64,000 nucleotides of DNA, from NCBI RefSeq assembly GCF_049651205.1, contig NZ_JBASBR010000013.1:1-64000 (forward strand), written 5' to 3'. How positions within the stretch are numbered: the first letter of the stretch is position 1; the number at the start of each line of letters is the position of its first letter. Source of the stretch: Castellaniella sp049651205. Its GTDB lineage: Bacteria > Pseudomonadota > Gammaproteobacteria > Burkholderiales > Burkholderiaceae_B. The notes beneath the pieces are model-generated. The model saw only the letters and a program-made list of their open reading frames with translations. It did not search any database and was not told the DNA's origin. Below, one piece after another: positions 49,993-58,996 of this stretch. A program made the translations under genes and the position numbers.

Positions 49993-50030
49993 CAAAAAGA
50001 GGCCCTGCTTGATAGCAGGGTCTTTTTGTT
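49993..50030 (+). terminator. Intrinsic terminator between rpmA and obgE
   Basis: CAAAAAGA (49993-50000), a GG bulge and CCCTGC pair with GCAGGG and TCTTTTTG (ending 50028), with loop TTGATA. Tail is TTTTTGTTT. It lies 16 bp after rpmA and only 18 bp before the obgE start. Confidence 0.85.
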
Positions 50031-50047
50031 TAAGTAGAATATGCATC

Positions 50048-51142
50048 ATGAAATTTGTAGACGAAGCCACGATTGAAGTCGTTGCCGGCAAGGGTGGTAA
50101 CGGCGTGGCCAGCTTTCGCCGCGAAAAATTTATCCCGATGGGCGGGCCCGACGGCGGCGATGGCGGCCGTGGCGGCTCTATCCTGGCGGTGGCCGATCGC
50201 AACATCAATACCTTGATTGACTACCGTTATGCACGCCTGCACCGTGCAAAAAATGGTGAAAACGGCCGCGGCTCCGACCAGTACGGCGCGGGGGCAGCCG
50301 ATATTGTCCTGCGCATGCCGGTGGGCACCGTCATCTACGATGCCGAGACAAACCAGCAACTCTTCGATCTCGACCACCACGGCCAGCAAGTCACGCTGGC
50401 CGCCGGTGGCAACGGAGGGCTGGGCAATCTGCACTTCAAATCCAGCACCAATCGCGCACCACGGCAATTTACGCCGGGGCGCGAGGGCGAACAGCACCAT
50501 CTGCGGCTTGAACTCAAAGTGCTGGCCGATGTGGGTTTGCTGGGGATGCCCAATGCGGGCAAATCCACCCTCATTGCCAAGGTATCTAATGCCCGGCCAA
50601 AGATCGCAGACTACCCCTTTACCACGCTGCATCCCAACCTGGGCGTGGTGCGCACATCCACCTCGCACAGTTTCGTCATCGCCGATATTCCGGGCCTGAT
50701 CGAAGGCGCCTCCGAAGGCGCCGGGCTGGGACACCAATTTTTGCGTCACCTCAGCCGCACCCGGGTGCTCTTGCATCTGCTGGACGTCTACTCGCCTGAT
50801 CCCGATATCGACGCCTGCGCACAAGCAGTGCGGGACGCCCAGGCGATCACCCGCGAGCTTGAGCGCTACAGCCCCGAGCTCGCAGCCAAGCCCCGTTGGC
50901 TGATACTAAACAAGATGGATATGGTTGAAGACGCTGCTGCGATCCAGCGACGTATTTGCCAGGAGCTGCAGTGGTCCGGCCCGGTCTACGGGATCTCGGC
51001 ACTGACAGGCACCGGTACGCCAGCCCTGATGGGCGCCATCCAGACATGGCTGGACGAACAGCAGCAAGCCGAGCACGCCCACGATGAAGACCCGCGTTTC
51101 GTGGACGACAAAACAGACCCGGCATCTCCCGACGCGCACTAA
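50048..51142 (+). CDS. obgE: GTPase ObgE/CgtA
   Basis: Essential ribosome-associated GTPase linking growth state, 50S assembly and chromosome events. The 364 residues have the glycine-rich Obg fold (about 1-158; MGGPDGGDGGRGGSI), G1 GMPNAGKSTL (about 166-175), DIPGLIEGA (G3), NKMD (G4) and SAL (G5), and a short acidic C-terminal tail. The ATG at 50048 gives MKFVDEATIEV. The 3' end is followed 44 bp later by proB. Confidence 0.96.
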   Translation: MKFVDEATIEVVAGKGGNGVASFRREKFIPMGGPDGGDGGRGGSILAVADRNINTLIDYRYARLHRAKNGENGRGSDQYGAGAADIVLRMPVGTVIYDAETNQQLFDLDHHGQQVTLAAGGNGGLGNLHFKSSTNRAPRQFTPGREGEQHHLRLELKVLADVGLLGMPNAGKSTLIAKVSNARPKIADYPFTTLHPNLGVVRTSTSHSFVIADIPGLIEGASEGAGLGHQFLRHLSRTRVLLHLLDVYSPDPDIDACAQAVRDAQAITRELERYSPELAAKPRWLILNKMDMVEDAAAIQRRICQELQWSGPVYGISALTGTGTPALMGAIQTWLDEQQQAEHAHDEDPRFVDDKTDPASPDAH

Positions 51143-51185
51143 ACTGTCCCATTACCGCCGTCACTTTTTCGTTACGCCCTGCAGC

Positions 51186-52352
51186 ATGAGTTCATCCAGC
51201 CTCTCTCCTTCGGTTGCACAACACGCCCACCGCTTGGTGCTTAAAGTGGGATCCTCTTTGGTCACCAACGAAGGGCGTGGCATCGACACCCAAGCGGTGG
51301 CCCAATGGGCCGAGCAAATTGCTGCCTTGCACGCAGCTGGGCGCCAGGTGGTTCTGGTTTCCAGCGGCGCGATTGCCGAGGGCATGGCACGGTTGGGCTG
51401 GCCGCGGCGGCCCAAGGCAATGTCCGAGCTGCAGGCGGCGGCTGCCGTGGGACAAATGGGCCTGGTACAGGCCTACGAAGCGGCGTTTGCACGCCACGGG
51501 GTACGCACCGCACAAATCCTGCTGACCCACGAAGACCTCTCTGATCGGCGCCGCTACTTAAATGCTCGCAGCACGCTGGTGACCCTGCTGAATCTGGGCG
51601 TGGTGCCGATTGTCAATGAGAACGACACCGTGGTCACCGATGAGATCCGGGTGGGCGACAACGACACGCTGGGCGCGCTGGTCACCAACCTGGTTGAAGC
51701 CAGGGTACTCATCATCCTCACCGACCAGGCCGGCCTGTACAGTGCCGATCCACGCAAACACCCGGATGCCGAATTCATCCATCAGGGCCAAGCGGGCGAC
51801 CCTGCACTTGAAGCAATGGCGGGTGGCGCAGGCAGTACTTTTGGCACCGGGGGGATGTTGACCAAAGTATTGGCCGCACGACGGGCAGCCAACAGCGGCG
51901 GGCACACGATCATCGCTTCCGGGCGCGAGCCCGCCGTACTGCAACGCCTGACCGCCGGCGAACCCATCGGCACCGAGCTGCAGGCCGTATTGCCCGTCCG
52001 CTCGGCACGCCAGCGCTGGATGGTGAACCATCTGCGCTTACGCGGCCGCGTTACGCTGGATGCAGGCGCCGTGCGCGCTCTGACACAAGGGCATCGCAGC
52101 CTGCTACCTATTGGTGTGATCGACGTCGAGGGAGATTTCGAGCGGGGTGATGTGGTGGCCTGCGTGGATGAGCATGGAGTAGAGTGCGGCCGCGGCCTGA
52201 TCAACTATTCTTCTGCAGATACCGCCCGCATCCTGCGCCAGCCCAGCGCGCAGATTGCCGAGATCTTGGGCCATCTGTCAGACCCGGAACTCATTCACCG
52301 CGACAACCTGGTGGTGGTGCGCCCCGCAGGCGCTATTTCTGGGCAGCAATAA
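51186..52352 (+). CDS. proB: Glutamate 5-kinase
   Basis: First, proline-inhibited step of proline synthesis. The 388 residues contain the amino-acid-kinase domain (about 10-265; LVLKVGSSLVTN, LVSSGAIAEGMARLG, NENDTVV, LTDQAGLYSADPR) and a C-terminal PUA domain (about 285-385). The ATG at 51186 is preferred; the frame is open further upstream through the obgE 3' end without family support. The 3' end overlaps the convergent lrp gene by 20 bp. obgE-proB adjacency is common in betaproteobacteria. Confidence 0.95.
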   Translation: MSSSSLSPSVAQHAHRLVLKVGSSLVTNEGRGIDTQAVAQWAEQIAALHAAGRQVVLVSSGAIAEGMARLGWPRRPKAMSELQAAAAVGQMGLVQAYEAAFARHGVRTAQILLTHEDLSDRRRYLNARSTLVTLLNLGVVPIVNENDTVVTDEIRVGDNDTLGALVTNLVEARVLIILTDQAGLYSADPRKHPDAEFIHQGQAGDPALEAMAGGAGSTFGTGGMLTKVLAARRAANSGGHTIIASGREPAVLQRLTAGEPIGTELQAVLPVRSARQRWMVNHLRLRGRVTLDAGAVRALTQGHRSLLPIGVIDVEGDFERGDVVACVDEHGVECGRGLINYSSADTARILRQPSAQIAEILGHLSDPELIHRDNLVVVRPAGAISGQQ

Positions 52353-52821
52353 ACAGCGTTTCTTTTACCTCTTCCATCACCACACAGCTTTTGGTTTGGG
52401 TCACCCCGGGCAGCCGCAACAGAATATTGCCCAACAGGTGGCGATACTGGCCAATTTCTTTGATACGGGCCTTGATCAGGTAGTCGAAGTCTCCGGACAC
52501 CAGGTGGCATTCCAGTACCTGCGGCACACACAGGACTTCGCGGCGAAATTCCTCGAAGGTACGCTCTGACTTGCTGGACATAGTGATTTCCACAAACACC
52601 AGCAAACCTGCATCCAGGGCAACAGGCGCCACACGTGCGTGATATCCCGTAATCACACCGTCACGCTCCAACCGGCGCACACGCTCAATGCAGGGTGTGA
52701 CTGTCAGCCCAATCGCGTCAGCCAGCTCGGTCATGGAGAGACGGCCATTTTGCTGCAGAAGATCCAGGATGCGCCGGTCGAGCTTATCGAGCGCGTGGAC
52801 GGATTCTTTTTGAACTCTCAT
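52333..52821 (-). CDS. lrp: Lrp/AsnC-family transcriptional regulator
   Basis: A 162-residue feast/famine regulator: N-terminal helix-turn-helix (about 12-60, LDRRILDLLQQNGRLSMTELADAIGLTVTPCIERVRRLERDG) and C-terminal RAM ligand domain (about 68-150). The sequence is Lrp-like. The start at 52821 has GGGAG 6 bases upstream; another in-frame ATG six codons earlier is possible. Divergent from dadA with a matching Lrp-type site between them, so it probably controls alanine catabolism. It overlaps the proB end by 20 bp. Confidence 0.93.
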   Translation of the reverse strand: MRVQKESVHALDKLDRRILDLLQQNGRLSMTELADAIGLTVTPCIERVRRLERDGVITGYHARVAPVALDAGLLVFVEITMSSKSERTFEEFRREVLCVPQVLECHLVSGDFDYLIKARIKEIGQYRHLLGNILLRLPGVTQTKSCVVMEEVKETLFIAAQK

Positions 52822-52918
52822 AGGGGCTCCCGCGAGCATTGGAGTGCCTGTGACAGGCCCGCAAGACAGGCCTTAAACACTTGATCTTAAACATTTAAAT
52901 TTCCATCAGGCGGCAAAC

Positions 52919-52933
52919 CAGCATTTTGTGCTG
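52919..52933. promoter_or_regulatory. Lrp-type binding site between lrp and dadA
   Basis: CAGCATTTTGTGCTG matches 13 of 15 positions of the E. coli Lrp consensus YAGHAWATTWTDCTR and has 5-bp inverted ends (CAGCA/TGCTG). It lies 97 bp upstream of the lrp start and 120 bp upstream of dadA in an AT-rich 232-bp spacer. Confidence 0.7.
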
Positions 52934-53053
52934 ACAATTGTAGCCAGATAGATGGGCAGACGTTTATATTCCTGCAAACTACATTTTTTCATAAAAAATC
53001 ACCCACTGATATCGCCTATCATCATCAAAAATTACTCTCTATGAGGTTTGGTC

Positions 53054-54304
53054 ATGAAAGTTCTGGTTTTGGGAGCAGGCGTGGTCGGTGTTACCAGCGC
53101 CTACTATCTGGCTCAGCAGGGGCATGAAGTCACTGTAATCGATCGCGAAACCAGTACGGCCGAAGAAACCAGCTTCGGTAACGCCGGCCAGCTGTCGTTT
53201 GGATACTCATCTCCCTGGGCTGCACCGGGCATTCCCCTGAAAGCCCTGAAATGGCTGTTTACCCAGCATGCGCCGCTAACCATCCGGCCCGATGGCAGCC
53301 TGTTTCAGTTGCGCTGGATGTACGACATGTGGCGCAATTGCACACCGGCACGCTACGCCACCAATAAAGAGCGCATGCTGCGGCTATCCACTCATAGCCG
53401 CCAATGCCTGCATCAGCTGCAGGCAGACACGGGCATCCAGTTTGAAGGCCGTCGCCAAGGCACCCTGCAGGTGTTTCGCACACAAAAGCAGATGGACGAC
53501 GCACAGCGTGACGTCCAGGCACTCAGCGACGCGGGCGTTGCCTTCGAGCTGGTTGACGGTGACCATCTGGTGGATTACGAGCCCGCCCTGCATCAGGTGC
53601 GCCACAAGCTGGTGGGCGGCCTGCGCACCCCCGAAGACGAAACCGGAGACTGCCGGCTGTTCACCCACGAACTGACGCAACTGGCAGAACAGCAAGGTGT
53701 GCAGTTTCGCTTCGGCGAAGTGATCCAGTCCTTGCAACAGGCCAGCGGGCGCATCACCGGTGTGCAGTGCGCCTCGGGGCTGCTGCAGGCCGACGCCTAT
53801 GTGGTGGCGCTGGGTTCGTACTCGCCATTGCTGCTGCGCGGTATTGTCGACTTGCCCATTTATCCCATGAAAGGCTATTCCATCACAGTGGATATCTCAG
53901 ACCCTGCCCGCGCACCAGTGTCTACTTTGCTGGACGAAACTTACAAGATCGCCCTGACACGATTTGACGATCGCATCCGTGTGGGCGGCATGGCCGAGGT
54001 GGTGGGCTACGACACCCATCTGGATCCCCGCCGTCAGCGCACCCTGGAGATGGTGCTTAACGATCTGTTTCCCGGCAGCTACGCGCCTGGTGATGCACAT
54101 TTCTGGACAGGCCTGCGGCCCAAGACGCCTGACAGCACCCCCATCGTGGGGCGCACGCGCTTAAGCAATCTGTTCCTTAACACCGGCCATGGCACCCTGG
54201 GATGGACCATGGCATGCGGCAGCGGGCAACTGATATCAGATCTGGTCTCGGGCAAGCCTACCGCCATCCGCAGCGACGATCTGGGCGTGCAGCGCTATCG
54301 CTAG
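53054..54304 (+). CDS. dadA: D-amino-acid dehydrogenase small subunit
   Basis: FAD enzyme that oxidises D-alanine and other D-amino acids to keto acids, feeding electrons to the respiratory chain. The 416 residues start MKVLVLGAGVVGVTSAYYLAQQGHEVTVID, a Rossmann FAD motif, then ETSFGNAGQLSFGYSSPWAAPG and the C-terminal NTGHGTLGWTMACGSG, all DadA hallmarks. The ATG at 53054 has GAGG 7 bases upstream. No dadX alanine racemase is adjacent. Likely Lrp-controlled. An AT-rich inverted repeat follows at 54338-54352. Confidence 0.95.
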   Translation: MKVLVLGAGVVGVTSAYYLAQQGHEVTVIDRETSTAEETSFGNAGQLSFGYSSPWAAPGIPLKALKWLFTQHAPLTIRPDGSLFQLRWMYDMWRNCTPARYATNKERMLRLSTHSRQCLHQLQADTGIQFEGRRQGTLQVFRTQKQMDDAQRDVQALSDAGVAFELVDGDHLVDYEPALHQVRHKLVGGLRTPEDETGDCRLFTHELTQLAEQQGVQFRFGEVIQSLQQASGRITGVQCASGLLQADAYVVALGSYSPLLLRGIVDLPIYPMKGYSITVDISDPARAPVSTLLDETYKIALTRFDDRIRVGGMAEVVGYDTHLDPRRQRTLEMVLNDLFPGSYAPGDAHFWTGLRPKTPDSTPIVGRTRLSNLFLNTGHGTLGWTMACGSGQLISDLVSGKPTAIRSDDLGVQRYR

Positions 54305-54386
54305 GTGTTGGCCTTGATGCACACCTGGAGCACCACAAAATAATGATTATTTAAGCAATACCCTGCCCAACCCGCATCGACACCCG

Positions 54387-54392
54387 TATACT
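54387..54392 (+). promoter_or_regulatory. Candidate -10 element of thiC
   Basis: TATACT places the start of transcription near 54399, exactly where the TPP riboswitch P1 stem begins. The -35 region (about 54364-54370) matches poorly. Confidence 0.45.
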
Positions 54393-54398
54393 TGGCCT

Positions 54399-54482
54399 CA
54401 CGCGGGGGTACTCGACGGCATTGTCGGCGGGTTGAGAAACACCCTTCGTACCAGTACGGATAATGCCGATGCTGGGAGCGTG
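54399..54482 (+). promoter_or_regulatory. TPP riboswitch upstream of thiC
   Basis: P1 pairs CACGC (54399-54403) with GCGTG (54478-54482). Between them are the conserved TPP-box segments: GGGGGTACTC, GGGTTGAGA, AACACCCTTCGTACCAGTACGGATAATGCCGATGCTGGGA (described by parts: the CTGAGA-like TTGAGA, the ACCCTT and the GGATAATGCC box), the core of the thi element. It would turn off thiC when TPP binds. The expression platform between 54483 and 54567 ends in a self-complementary GGAGCTCC that overlaps the Shine-Dalgarno sequence, suggesting translational control. Confidence 0.95.
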
Positions 54483-54567
54483 CAGGGTGTCTCTCAGGGG
54501 CATCTTGCGTCCAATCCTCCCCGACTCGGCTCCATTTCCGAAATTCTTTCGAACCTGGAGCTCCTTC

Positions 54568-56481
54568 TTGAATACCCATCCCTCTTTTCTGGCCACACAG
54601 GCCACTGTCGACCCGGCTGCTGTCCATCCATTGCCCGCGTCACAAAAAATCCACGTTACTGGCTCACGTGCCGACCTGCGTGTCCCGTTCCGGGAAATCC
54701 ACCAGGATGACACCCCAGGGCAGTTTGGCGGCGAGCCCAATCCACCACTGACTGTATATGACACGAGTGGCCCGTACACTGACCCATCCGCAACCATCGA
54801 CATCCGCAAGGGGCTGAGTGCCCCCAGGTTGCCATGGATTCTGGAGCGCGAAGACACAGAGACCCTGCCGGGGCCAAGCAGCCAGTTCGGGCGTGCCCGG
54901 CAGGCAGATCCCGAGGCAGACAGCCTGCGTTTTACACGCACACGTGCTCCGCGTCGTGCCCATGCAGGCTGCAACGTGACGCAGATGCATTACGCATGCC
55001 GAGGTATCATCACTCCCGAGATGGAGTACGTGGCCATCCGCGAAAACCTGCGCCGCGAGCAATACGTCGAGGCTCTGCATCAAACAGGCCCGGACGGTGC
55101 ACGCCTGGCCGAGCGTCTGACACGGCAACATGCCGGCCAATCCTTTGGGGCCAGCATCCCGGAGACCATCACCCCCGAGTTTGTACGCCAGGAAGTAGCT
55201 CGCGGGCGGGCGATCATCCCGGCCAACATCAACCATCCTGAAATTGAGCCCATGGCCATCGGGCGTAATTTTCTGGTGAAGGTAAACGCCAACATAGGCA
55301 ACTCGGCCATCCGCTCGGACATCTACGAAGAAGTGGAGAAAATGACCTGGGCAATCCGGTGGGGTGGCGACACGGTGATGGATCTGTCCACTGGCAAACA
55401 TATCCACGAAACCCGCGAATGGATTATCCGCAACTCACCCGTACCAATTGGCACAGTGCCGATTTATCAGGCACTGGAAAAAGTGGGGGGCGTGGCTGAA
55501 GAACTGAACTGGGAGATTTTCAGGGACACCTTGATCGAGCAGGCCGAGCAAGGTGTGGATTACTTCACCATCCACGCCGGGGTGCGTCTGCCATTTGTCC
55601 CCATGACAGCCAGCCGCATGACAGGGATTGTCTCCCGTGGGGGCTCGATCATGGCCAAATGGTGTCTGGCCCATCATCGCGAAAGCTTTCTGTATGAGCA
55701 CTTCGAAGACATCTGCAACATCATGAAGGCGTACGACGTCAGCTTCTCGCTGGGTGATGGCCTGCGGCCGGGATCGGGGTACGACGCCAATGACGAGGCA
55801 CAATTTGCAGAGCTGCGCACCCTGGGCGAACTGACCCAGGTGGCCTGGAAGCATGAGGTTCAGGTGATGATCGAAGGGCCGGGCCACGTGCCTATGCATC
55901 TCATCCGCGAGAACATGGACTTGCAACTCAAGCACTGCCACGAAGCACCCTTTTATACCCTGGGCCCCCTGACTACCGACATTGCCCCCGGATACGACCA
56001 CATCACATCCGGCATTGGTGCTGCAATTATCGGCTGGTATGGCACGGCCATGCTGTGCTACGTGACACCAAAAGAGCACCTGGGCTTACCCAACAAGAAA
56101 GACGTCAAGGACGGCATCATCACGTACAAGATTGCTGCCCATGCCGCCGATCTGGCCAAGGGACACCCGGGCGCGGCGATCCGGGATAACGCACTATCCA
56201 AGGCGCGCTTCGAGTTTCGTTGGGAAGACCAGTTCAATTTGGGGCTGGATCCCGACACGGCGCGCGCGTTTCACGACGAAACCCTGCCCAAGGACTCTAT
56301 GAAAGTGGCTCACTTTTGCTCGATGTGCGGGCCTAAGTTCTGCAGCATGAAGATCTCGCAAGATGTGCGCGACTACGCCCGCGACAACGGCCTGGACGAA
56401 ACGACGGCACTGGCTCAGGGCATGGCGGCAAAATCGGCGGAGTTTATCGCCAGTGGTGCACAGATCTACCAGAAGGTGTAG
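54568..56481 (+). CDS. thiC: Phosphomethylpyrimidine synthase (radical SAM), TTG start
   Basis: Converts AIR to HMP-phosphate for thiamine. The 637 residues include IRKGL, GCNVTQMHYACRGIITPEME, the catalytic region NIGNSAIRSDIYEEVEKMTWAIRWGGDTVMDLSTG, and the C-terminal cluster motif C584xxC587xxxxC592 (CSMCGPKFC). TTG at 54568 is chosen as start because GGAG lies 7 bases upstream and the resulting length fits (E. coli 631). A longer frame from an ATG at 54463 would run through the riboswitch region. Controlled by the TPP riboswitch. Confidence 0.93.
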   Translation: MNTHPSFLATQATVDPAAVHPLPASQKIHVTGSRADLRVPFREIHQDDTPGQFGGEPNPPLTVYDTSGPYTDPSATIDIRKGLSAPRLPWILEREDTETLPGPSSQFGRARQADPEADSLRFTRTRAPRRAHAGCNVTQMHYACRGIITPEMEYVAIRENLRREQYVEALHQTGPDGARLAERLTRQHAGQSFGASIPETITPEFVRQEVARGRAIIPANINHPEIEPMAIGRNFLVKVNANIGNSAIRSDIYEEVEKMTWAIRWGGDTVMDLSTGKHIHETREWIIRNSPVPIGTVPIYQALEKVGGVAEELNWEIFRDTLIEQAEQGVDYFTIHAGVRLPFVPMTASRMTGIVSRGGSIMAKWCLAHHRESFLYEHFEDICNIMKAYDVSFSLGDGLRPGSGYDANDEAQFAELRTLGELTQVAWKHEVQVMIEGPGHVPMHLIRENMDLQLKHCHEAPFYTLGPLTTDIAPGYDHITSGIGAAIIGWYGTAMLCYVTPKEHLGLPNKKDVKDGIITYKIAAHAADLAKGHPGAAIRDNALSKARFEFRWEDQFNLGLDPDTARAFHDETLPKDSMKVAHFCSMCGPKFCSMKISQDVRDYARDNGLDETTALAQGMAAKSAEFIASGAQIYQKV

Positions 56482-56534
56482 TGCCCAGCACGGTGCCCGG
56501 CCATCCGACAACCGGCACCCTGCCCGCACGAAAA

Positions 56535-56573
56535 AGCCCGCACAGGCCCGGCATTGCCGGGCCTGTGCGGGCT
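56535..56573 (-). terminator. Bidirectional terminator between thiC and the OmpA-like gene
   Basis: AGCCCGCACAGGCCCGGC (56535-56552) and GCCGGGCCTGTGCGGGCT (56556-56573) make an 18-bp perfect stem with an ATT loop. On the minus strand it lies 18 bp after the OmpA-like stop and ends in TTTTTC. It is 54 bp after thiC, where it can also act without a strong U-tail. Confidence 0.88.
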
Positions 56574-56590
56574 GATAAGCAGCTTGCGGC

Positions 56591-57244
56591 TTATTTCACT
56601 GCATACAGAAAGAGCTCAACACGCCGGTTAAGGGCCCGCCCTTCGGCGGTGCCATTGTCACCAATCGGGTTGGCAGCGCCACGTCCCTCGGCCATCAGGC
56701 GGCCTGCCGCCACCCCCTGACCCGACAGATACTGCGTGACGGCCGCTGCACGACGCTGCGACAGCGGCATATTGATGGAATCGCTACCGGTAGAGTCGGT
56801 GTAACCGATCGACTTGGCACGCAGCTCGGGGTGTTGCGTCAGTGCACGTGCCACGCTATCGAGCACAGGCAGCAGTGCCGGTTTGAGCTGAGCCTTGCCA
56901 GTATCAAAGGATACGTTGCTGGGAATATTGACCTTGAGCGTGCCATCAGGCATCTCGATAACTGCTACCCCCAGATTGGATGCGCCGGACTTTTCGACAT
57001 CCTGCTTGATGCCTTTCCAGTTGTAGCCGACGACACCGCCCACCACAGAACCAATCCCGGCACCAATCATGGCCGCCTGGCTGCTATCGCCTATCAAGGC
57101 TCCCAGGCCTGCCCCAAGAGCAGCACCGGCGCCGGCACCCACAGCCGTATTTTGGCCCTGAGGTGTGACATTGGCGCAAGCTGTCAGCAAGGCCAGGCTG
57201 CCGATTACGCTTGCCCGCATGACGTATCGTTTGGATAAAAGCAT
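56591..57244 (-). CDS. OmpA-family peptidoglycan-associated lipoprotein with glycine zipper
   Basis: A 217-residue outer-membrane lipoprotein: signal with lipobox LLTAC (C23), a glycine-zipper domain (about 33-75, GAGAGAALGAGLGALIGD), and a C-terminal OmpA-like peptidoglycan-binding domain (about 105-215; VSFDTGKAQLKPAL, GYTDSTGS, SQRRAAAVTQYLSGQGV, NRRVELFL). The ATG at 57244 has AGGAGGG 6 bases upstream. It is divergent from ftsE. Similar proteins (YiaD-like) tether outer membrane and wall. Confidence 0.93.
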   Translation of the reverse strand: MLLSKRYVMRASVIGSLALLTACANVTPQGQNTAVGAGAGAALGAGLGALIGDSSQAAMIGAGIGSVVGGVVGYNWKGIKQDVEKSGASNLGVAVIEMPDGTLKVNIPSNVSFDTGKAQLKPALLPVLDSVARALTQHPELRAKSIGYTDSTGSDSINMPLSQRRAAAVTQYLSGQGVAAGRLMAEGRGAANPIGDNGTAEGRALNRRVELFLYAVK

Positions 57245-57419
57245 GGAACCCTCCTGAATGAGTATCAACCTATTCAGCGTAACAGGACACCTGGAATTAA
57301 ATGTAAGTCGTTGTTTCAACCGCTCTTTTTACCAGTTATAAAAGGCCTACCGCCTGGGGCAGACCGAATACAATCAGCCAGAACACAGCAACCGCACCAA
57401 AGGCCACAAAGCACATTGC

Positions 57420-58091
57420 ATGATTGAGTTCCAGCACGTATTCAAATCGTATGGCCGCGGCCGCAACATCCTGGCCGACGTCAATTTCCATATCCAGCCC
57501 GGTGAATTCATCTTTGTTTCCGGGCCATCGGGCGCAGGCAAATCCACCTTGCTCAAACTGGTTGGCGGCCTCGAGCCTGCCAGTCGCGGTGCGGTCACCG
57601 TCAACAAGCACCGCATTGATCGGCTGTCCCCACGCCGCCTGCCCTACCTGCGTCGCACGGTTGGGCTAATCCTCCAGGACGCCCATTTGCTATTTGACCG
57701 CAGTGCCATCGACAACGTGCTGCTGCCCATGGCAGTGCAGGGGCTGGAGCCTGCCAGCGCGGCCAAGCGGGCACGGGCCGCCCTCGAAAAAGTGGGGCTC
57801 AGGGGCAAAGAAAAAATGTTACCAATCGAGCTCTCGGGTGGCGAGCAACAGCGCCTGGCCATCGCGCGCGCCATCGTCGGACGGCCGGCCATCCTGATTG
57901 CAGACGAACCCACCGCCAACCTGGATCACGACAGTGCCAGGCACATCATGGATGTCTTTCGGGATTTCAACCAAGTGGGGGTCACCACCCTGATTGCCTC
58001 GCACGATACCCAACTGATGGCACGCTACGCCCAACGCACCCTGCACATCGACGCCGGCCATTTTGCCGATATCCCGGGAGTACAGGCATGA
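57420..58091 (+). CDS. ftsE: Cell division ATP-binding protein FtsE
   Basis: ABC ATPase that with FtsX activates cell-wall hydrolases at the septum. The 223 residues show Walker A GPSGAGKSTLLKL (about 36-48), signature LSGGEQQRLAIARA, Walker B ILIADEPTANLD and the switch histidine in IASHD. It overlaps ftsX by four bases. Confidence 0.97.
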   Translation: MIEFQHVFKSYGRGRNILADVNFHIQPGEFIFVSGPSGAGKSTLLKLVGGLEPASRGAVTVNKHRIDRLSPRRLPYLRRTVGLILQDAHLLFDRSAIDNVLLPMAVQGLEPASAAKRARAALEKVGLRGKEKMLPIELSGGEQQRLAIARAIVGRPAILIADEPTANLDHDSARHIMDVFRDFNQVGVTTLIASHDTQLMARYAQRTLHIDAGHFADIPGVQA

Positions 58092-58996
58092 CCCGCTGGT
58101 TGCGTCACCATCAATATGCACTGCGTGTGGCCTTGCGTCGGCTGCGTCAGCATCCCTTGTCATCACTGGCCAATATCGTGGTGATCGCGCTGATGCTCAG
58201 CGTACCCATTTTGGGCGCATCGATACTCCAATCCAGCCAGCCGCTGGCCCGACAGCTTGCTGTTGCGCCCGAGATCACCTTGTTTTTGGCGGCAGACACC
58301 AGCACAAACCAACAAGAAGAATTGCTTACACGGATCCAGAAGCAGTCGGGCGAACAAATCGCCAAGACCCGGCTACTGCCTCGCGACCAGGCCATGGCAC
58401 AACTGAGATCAGACCCGGCATGGGCCCAGGCACTGGATGCGCTAGGCAGCAACCCCTTGCCGGACGCACTGATCGTCACCCTCAAAGACAGCGACACCCC
58501 GGCCCAGCAGGCACAGGCGCTGGCCGACAGCTGGCGCCAATGGCCAGAGGTTGATCACGTACAACTGGATAGCGAATGGGTGCGACGCCTCGAGTCACTA
58601 CTGTCTTTCATCAAAGTGGGGCTGGGGCTGCTGGGTATCGGCGTGATTGTGGTGGTGCTGGCCACGGTATTCAACACCGTGCGCCTGCAGGCACTGACAC
58701 AACGCGACGAGATTGCTGTAGCCCGGCTGGTGGGGGCCACCGAATCCTTCGTACGCCGCCCATTCTTATACCTGGGCGCCCTGACAGGGCTGGCAGCCAG
58801 CCTGCTGGCACTGTTACTGGCCTGGCTGTCACTCACTCCCCTGAACACGTTGCTGGGGCAGTTTGCGCAAAGCTACGGAATCCACTGGGCGATGCACCTG
58901 CCGGCCTGGCCTGATTTGCTGCTATCCGGCGCATTGATCATCTTGCTGGGGGCGGTGGCTGCGCGCCTGTCTGTTACCCGTCACACGCAGTTTTGA
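58088..58996 (+). CDS. ftsX: Cell division permease FtsX
   Basis: Membrane partner of FtsE, controlling amidase activators such as EnvC. The 302 residues have four predicted transmembrane helices (about 26-46, 170-195, 220-250 and 270-292) and a periplasmic domain after the first. The proximal GVIVVVLATVFNTVRLQAL and VRRPFLYLG segments are the FtsX C-terminal domain. The stop overlaps mutY (TGATG). Confidence 0.95.
   Translation: MTRWLRHHQYALRVALRRLRQHPLSSLANIVVIALMLSVPILGASILQSSQPLARQLAVAPEITLFLAADTSTNQQEELLTRIQKQSGEQIAKTRLLPRDQAMAQLRSDPAWAQALDALGSNPLPDALIVTLKDSDTPAQQAQALADSWRQWPEVDHVQLDSEWVRRLESLLSFIKVGLGLLGIGVIVVVLATVFNTVRLQALTQRDEIAVARLVGATESFVRRPFLYLGALTGLAASLLALLLAWLSLTPLNTLLGQFAQSYGIHWAMHLPAWPDLLLSGALIILLGAVAARLSVTRHTQF

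Noticed and set aside
54338..54352. AAATAATGATTATTT as a terminator after dadA
   Set aside because: The inverted repeat is entirely AT with a one-base loop and no GC-rich stem, so it would not be a stable RNA terminator.
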